NCBI GenBank assembly: GCA_016794765.1 | Contig: JAEUJG010000157.1 | Location: forward strand, 1 to 6,571 | Source: Spirochaetaceae bacterium | Lineage (GTDB): Bacteria; Spirochaetota; Spirochaetia; Treponematales; Rectinemataceae | Direction of reading: 5' to 3' | Length of the DNA: 6,571 nt | The notes under the pieces: model-generated | Database searches by the model: none | Told to the model about the DNA's origin: nothing | Seen by the model: only the letters and a program-made list of their open reading frames with translations | Made by a program: the position numbers and the translations under genes | Part shown: in pieces, positions 5,504-6,571 of the stretch | How positions within the stretch are numbered: the first letter of the stretch is position 1 | How the letters are laid out: each line of letters begins with the position of its first letter

Positions 5504-6571
5504 AGTACCGCCGTTTCCCCCTCATCGCCGACCTCGAGGTCTCGAGCCTCGGCCTCGGTTGCATGCGCCTGCCCCTCAGGAGCGCCGATCCGGCCGACAT
5601 CGACGAGGCCGCGGTCGAGACCATGGTCCTGGCCGCGCGCGACGCCGGGGTAAACTACCTCGACACCGCTTACATTTACCACAAGGGCCGCAGCGAGGCC
5701 GTCCTCGGCGAGGTCCTCGCCAGGACCGGCGCACGGTCGGCCTTCCACCTCGCGACGAAGAGTCCGGTCTGGCTCGTGAAGGAGCGCGGCGACTGGGAGC
5801 GCCTTCTCGACGAGCAACTTGAGCGCCTCAAGACCGACCACGTCGATTTCTACCTCCTCCACGCCCTCTCGGCCGAAAACTGGGAGACCGTCGAGCGCCT
5901 CGGGGGTCTCCACGCGATGGAGCGTTTCAAGTCCGACGGCCGGATCAAGCACCTCGGCTTCTCCTTCCACGACAACCTCGAGGTCTTCAAGAAGATCGTC
6001 GACGGCTACCCCGCCTGGGAATTCTGCCAGGTGCAATACAACTACGTGGACCGCGATTTCCAGGCGGGCGGGGAGGGAATAGCCTACGCCGCCGCGCGCG
6101 AGATCGGCACGATCGTGATGGAGCCCCTCCGCGGCGGCGCCCTCGTCCGCGCACCCCGCGCCGTCCGCGAGATTTTCGCTCGGTATCCGAAGCCGCGCAT
6201 GCCCGCCGAATGGGCCCTGCGCTTCGCCTGGGAGCGGCAGGAGGTGGCCACCGTCCTCTCCGGCATGGGCAGCCTGGACCAGCTTCTCGAGAACGTCGGC
6301 TACGCCGAGGCCGCCCGGCCGAATTCGCTGACGCGGGCCGAGATGGCCCTCTTCGACGAGGCGCGCGACTTCTACAAGGCCCGCGAGAAGGTGCCCTGCA
6401 CCGGCTGCGGCTACTGTCGGCCCTGCCCGAGCGGCGTCGCGATTCCTGACTGTTTCGAACTCTACAACGCGGCGGCGATGTTCGAGGCCAAGGCCGACCG
6501 CGGCCGCTGGTACGAGACCGCCTACCGCTCGAAGGGGCAGGGCGGCGACGCCTGCACTTCCTGCGGGACCT
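5500..6571 (+). CDS. Aldo/keto reductase with C-terminal iron-sulfur segment (3' truncated)
   Basis: A predicted cytosolic oxidoreductase with an aldo/keto reductase barrel (residues 1 to about 285) fused to a ferredoxin-like tail. The barrel tetrad is Asp55 and Tyr60 (in LDTAYIY), Lys87 (in LATKSP) and His121 (in YLLHALS). The tail has Cys300, 303, 306 and 309 in PCTGCGYCRPCP, then Cys352 and Cys355 opening a second motif that is cut by the window end. This arrangement is known in the Fe-S aldo/keto reductase subgroup, common in anaerobes; substrates are mostly unknown. About 357 residues are visible, with perhaps 15-40 missing. The start at 5500 (MQYRRF...LEVSSLGLGCMRLP) matches the usual family N-terminus. 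An in-frame ATG at 5482 would add MRYNVG. Neither start has a usable Shine-Dalgarno sequence. It is transcribed divergently from glmS and shows no obvious pathway link to its neighbours. Confidence 0.93.
   Translation, partial: MQYRRFPLIADLEVSSLGLGCMRLPLRSADPADIDEAAVETMVLAARDAGVNYLDTAYIYHKGRSEAVLGEVLARTGARSAFHLATKSPVWLVKERGDWERLLDEQLERLKTDHVDFYLLHALSAENWETVERLGGLHAMERFKSDGRIKHLGFSFHDNLEVFKKIVDGYPAWEFCQVQYNYVDRDFQAGGEGIAYAAAREIGTIVMEPLRGGALVRAPRAVREIFARYPKPRMPAEWALRFAWERQEVATVLSGMGSLDQLLENVGYAEAARPNSLTRAEMALFDEARDFYKAREKVPCTGCGYCRPCPSGVAIPDCFELYNAAAMFEAKADRGRWYETAYRSKGQGGDACTSCGT

Noticed and set aside
5242..6036. 265-residue N-terminal extension of the glmS reading frame
   Set aside because: GlmS must begin with Met-Cys to expose its catalytic cysteine, the ATG at 5241 has a Shine-Dalgarno sequence, and the extension runs through the 21-bp repeats and antisense to the reductase gene.

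Overview
This is a very GC-rich bacterial segment with strong G/C preference at third codon positions and tightly packed genes. It holds two complete enzyme genes, one small complete gene, and two genes cut by the window edges. There is no mobile element, CRISPR array, tRNA or rRNA. The species cannot be fixed from this sequence. The aldo/keto reductase fused to a ferredoxin-like iron-sulfur tail is typical of anaerobes, and the unusually long GlmS suggests a lineage away from the well-studied Proteobacteria and Firmicutes; both are inferences.

Left part (1-2225, + strand): the last 38 codons of an unidentified upstream gene overlap by 20 bp the start of a 704-aa glycoside hydrolase family 31 enzyme of the YihQ (sulfoquinovosidase-like) clade. 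The unit ends in a short hairpin plus T-run that includes the GH31 stop codon. The GH31 protein keeps both catalytic aspartates and four of the five residues that surround the sulfonate in E. coli YihQ. The key arginine (Arg301 in E. coli) is a glutamine here, so its natural substrate is open.

Middle part (2313-5241, - strand): glmS (glucosamine-6-phosphate synthase, first step to UDP-GlcNAc and the cell wall) is followed after 67 bp by a small YjbR/MmcQ-family gene with its own strong Shine-Dalgarno sequence and a TTG start. The two probably form one transcript. GlmS is 827 aa, about 220 residues longer than E. coli GlmS; most of the excess lies in an Ala-rich block between the glutaminase and sugar-isomerase halves and in a second block inside the last isomerase domain.

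Intergenic region 5242-5499: this divergent control region holds a likely extended -10 promoter for glmS, two abutting inverted repeats, four tandem copies of a degenerate 21-bp repeat, and a TACAAT box just ahead of the next gene.

Right part (5500-6571, + strand): an aldo/keto reductase with a C-terminal Cys-rich iron-sulfur segment, cut by the window end. It has no Shine-Dalgarno sequence and may be leaderless. Nothing visible ties it functionally to glmS or the GH31 gene.

The best candidate for new biology is the YihQ-like enzyme with the altered sulfonate pocket. The enlarged GlmS and the 21-bp repeat array come next.
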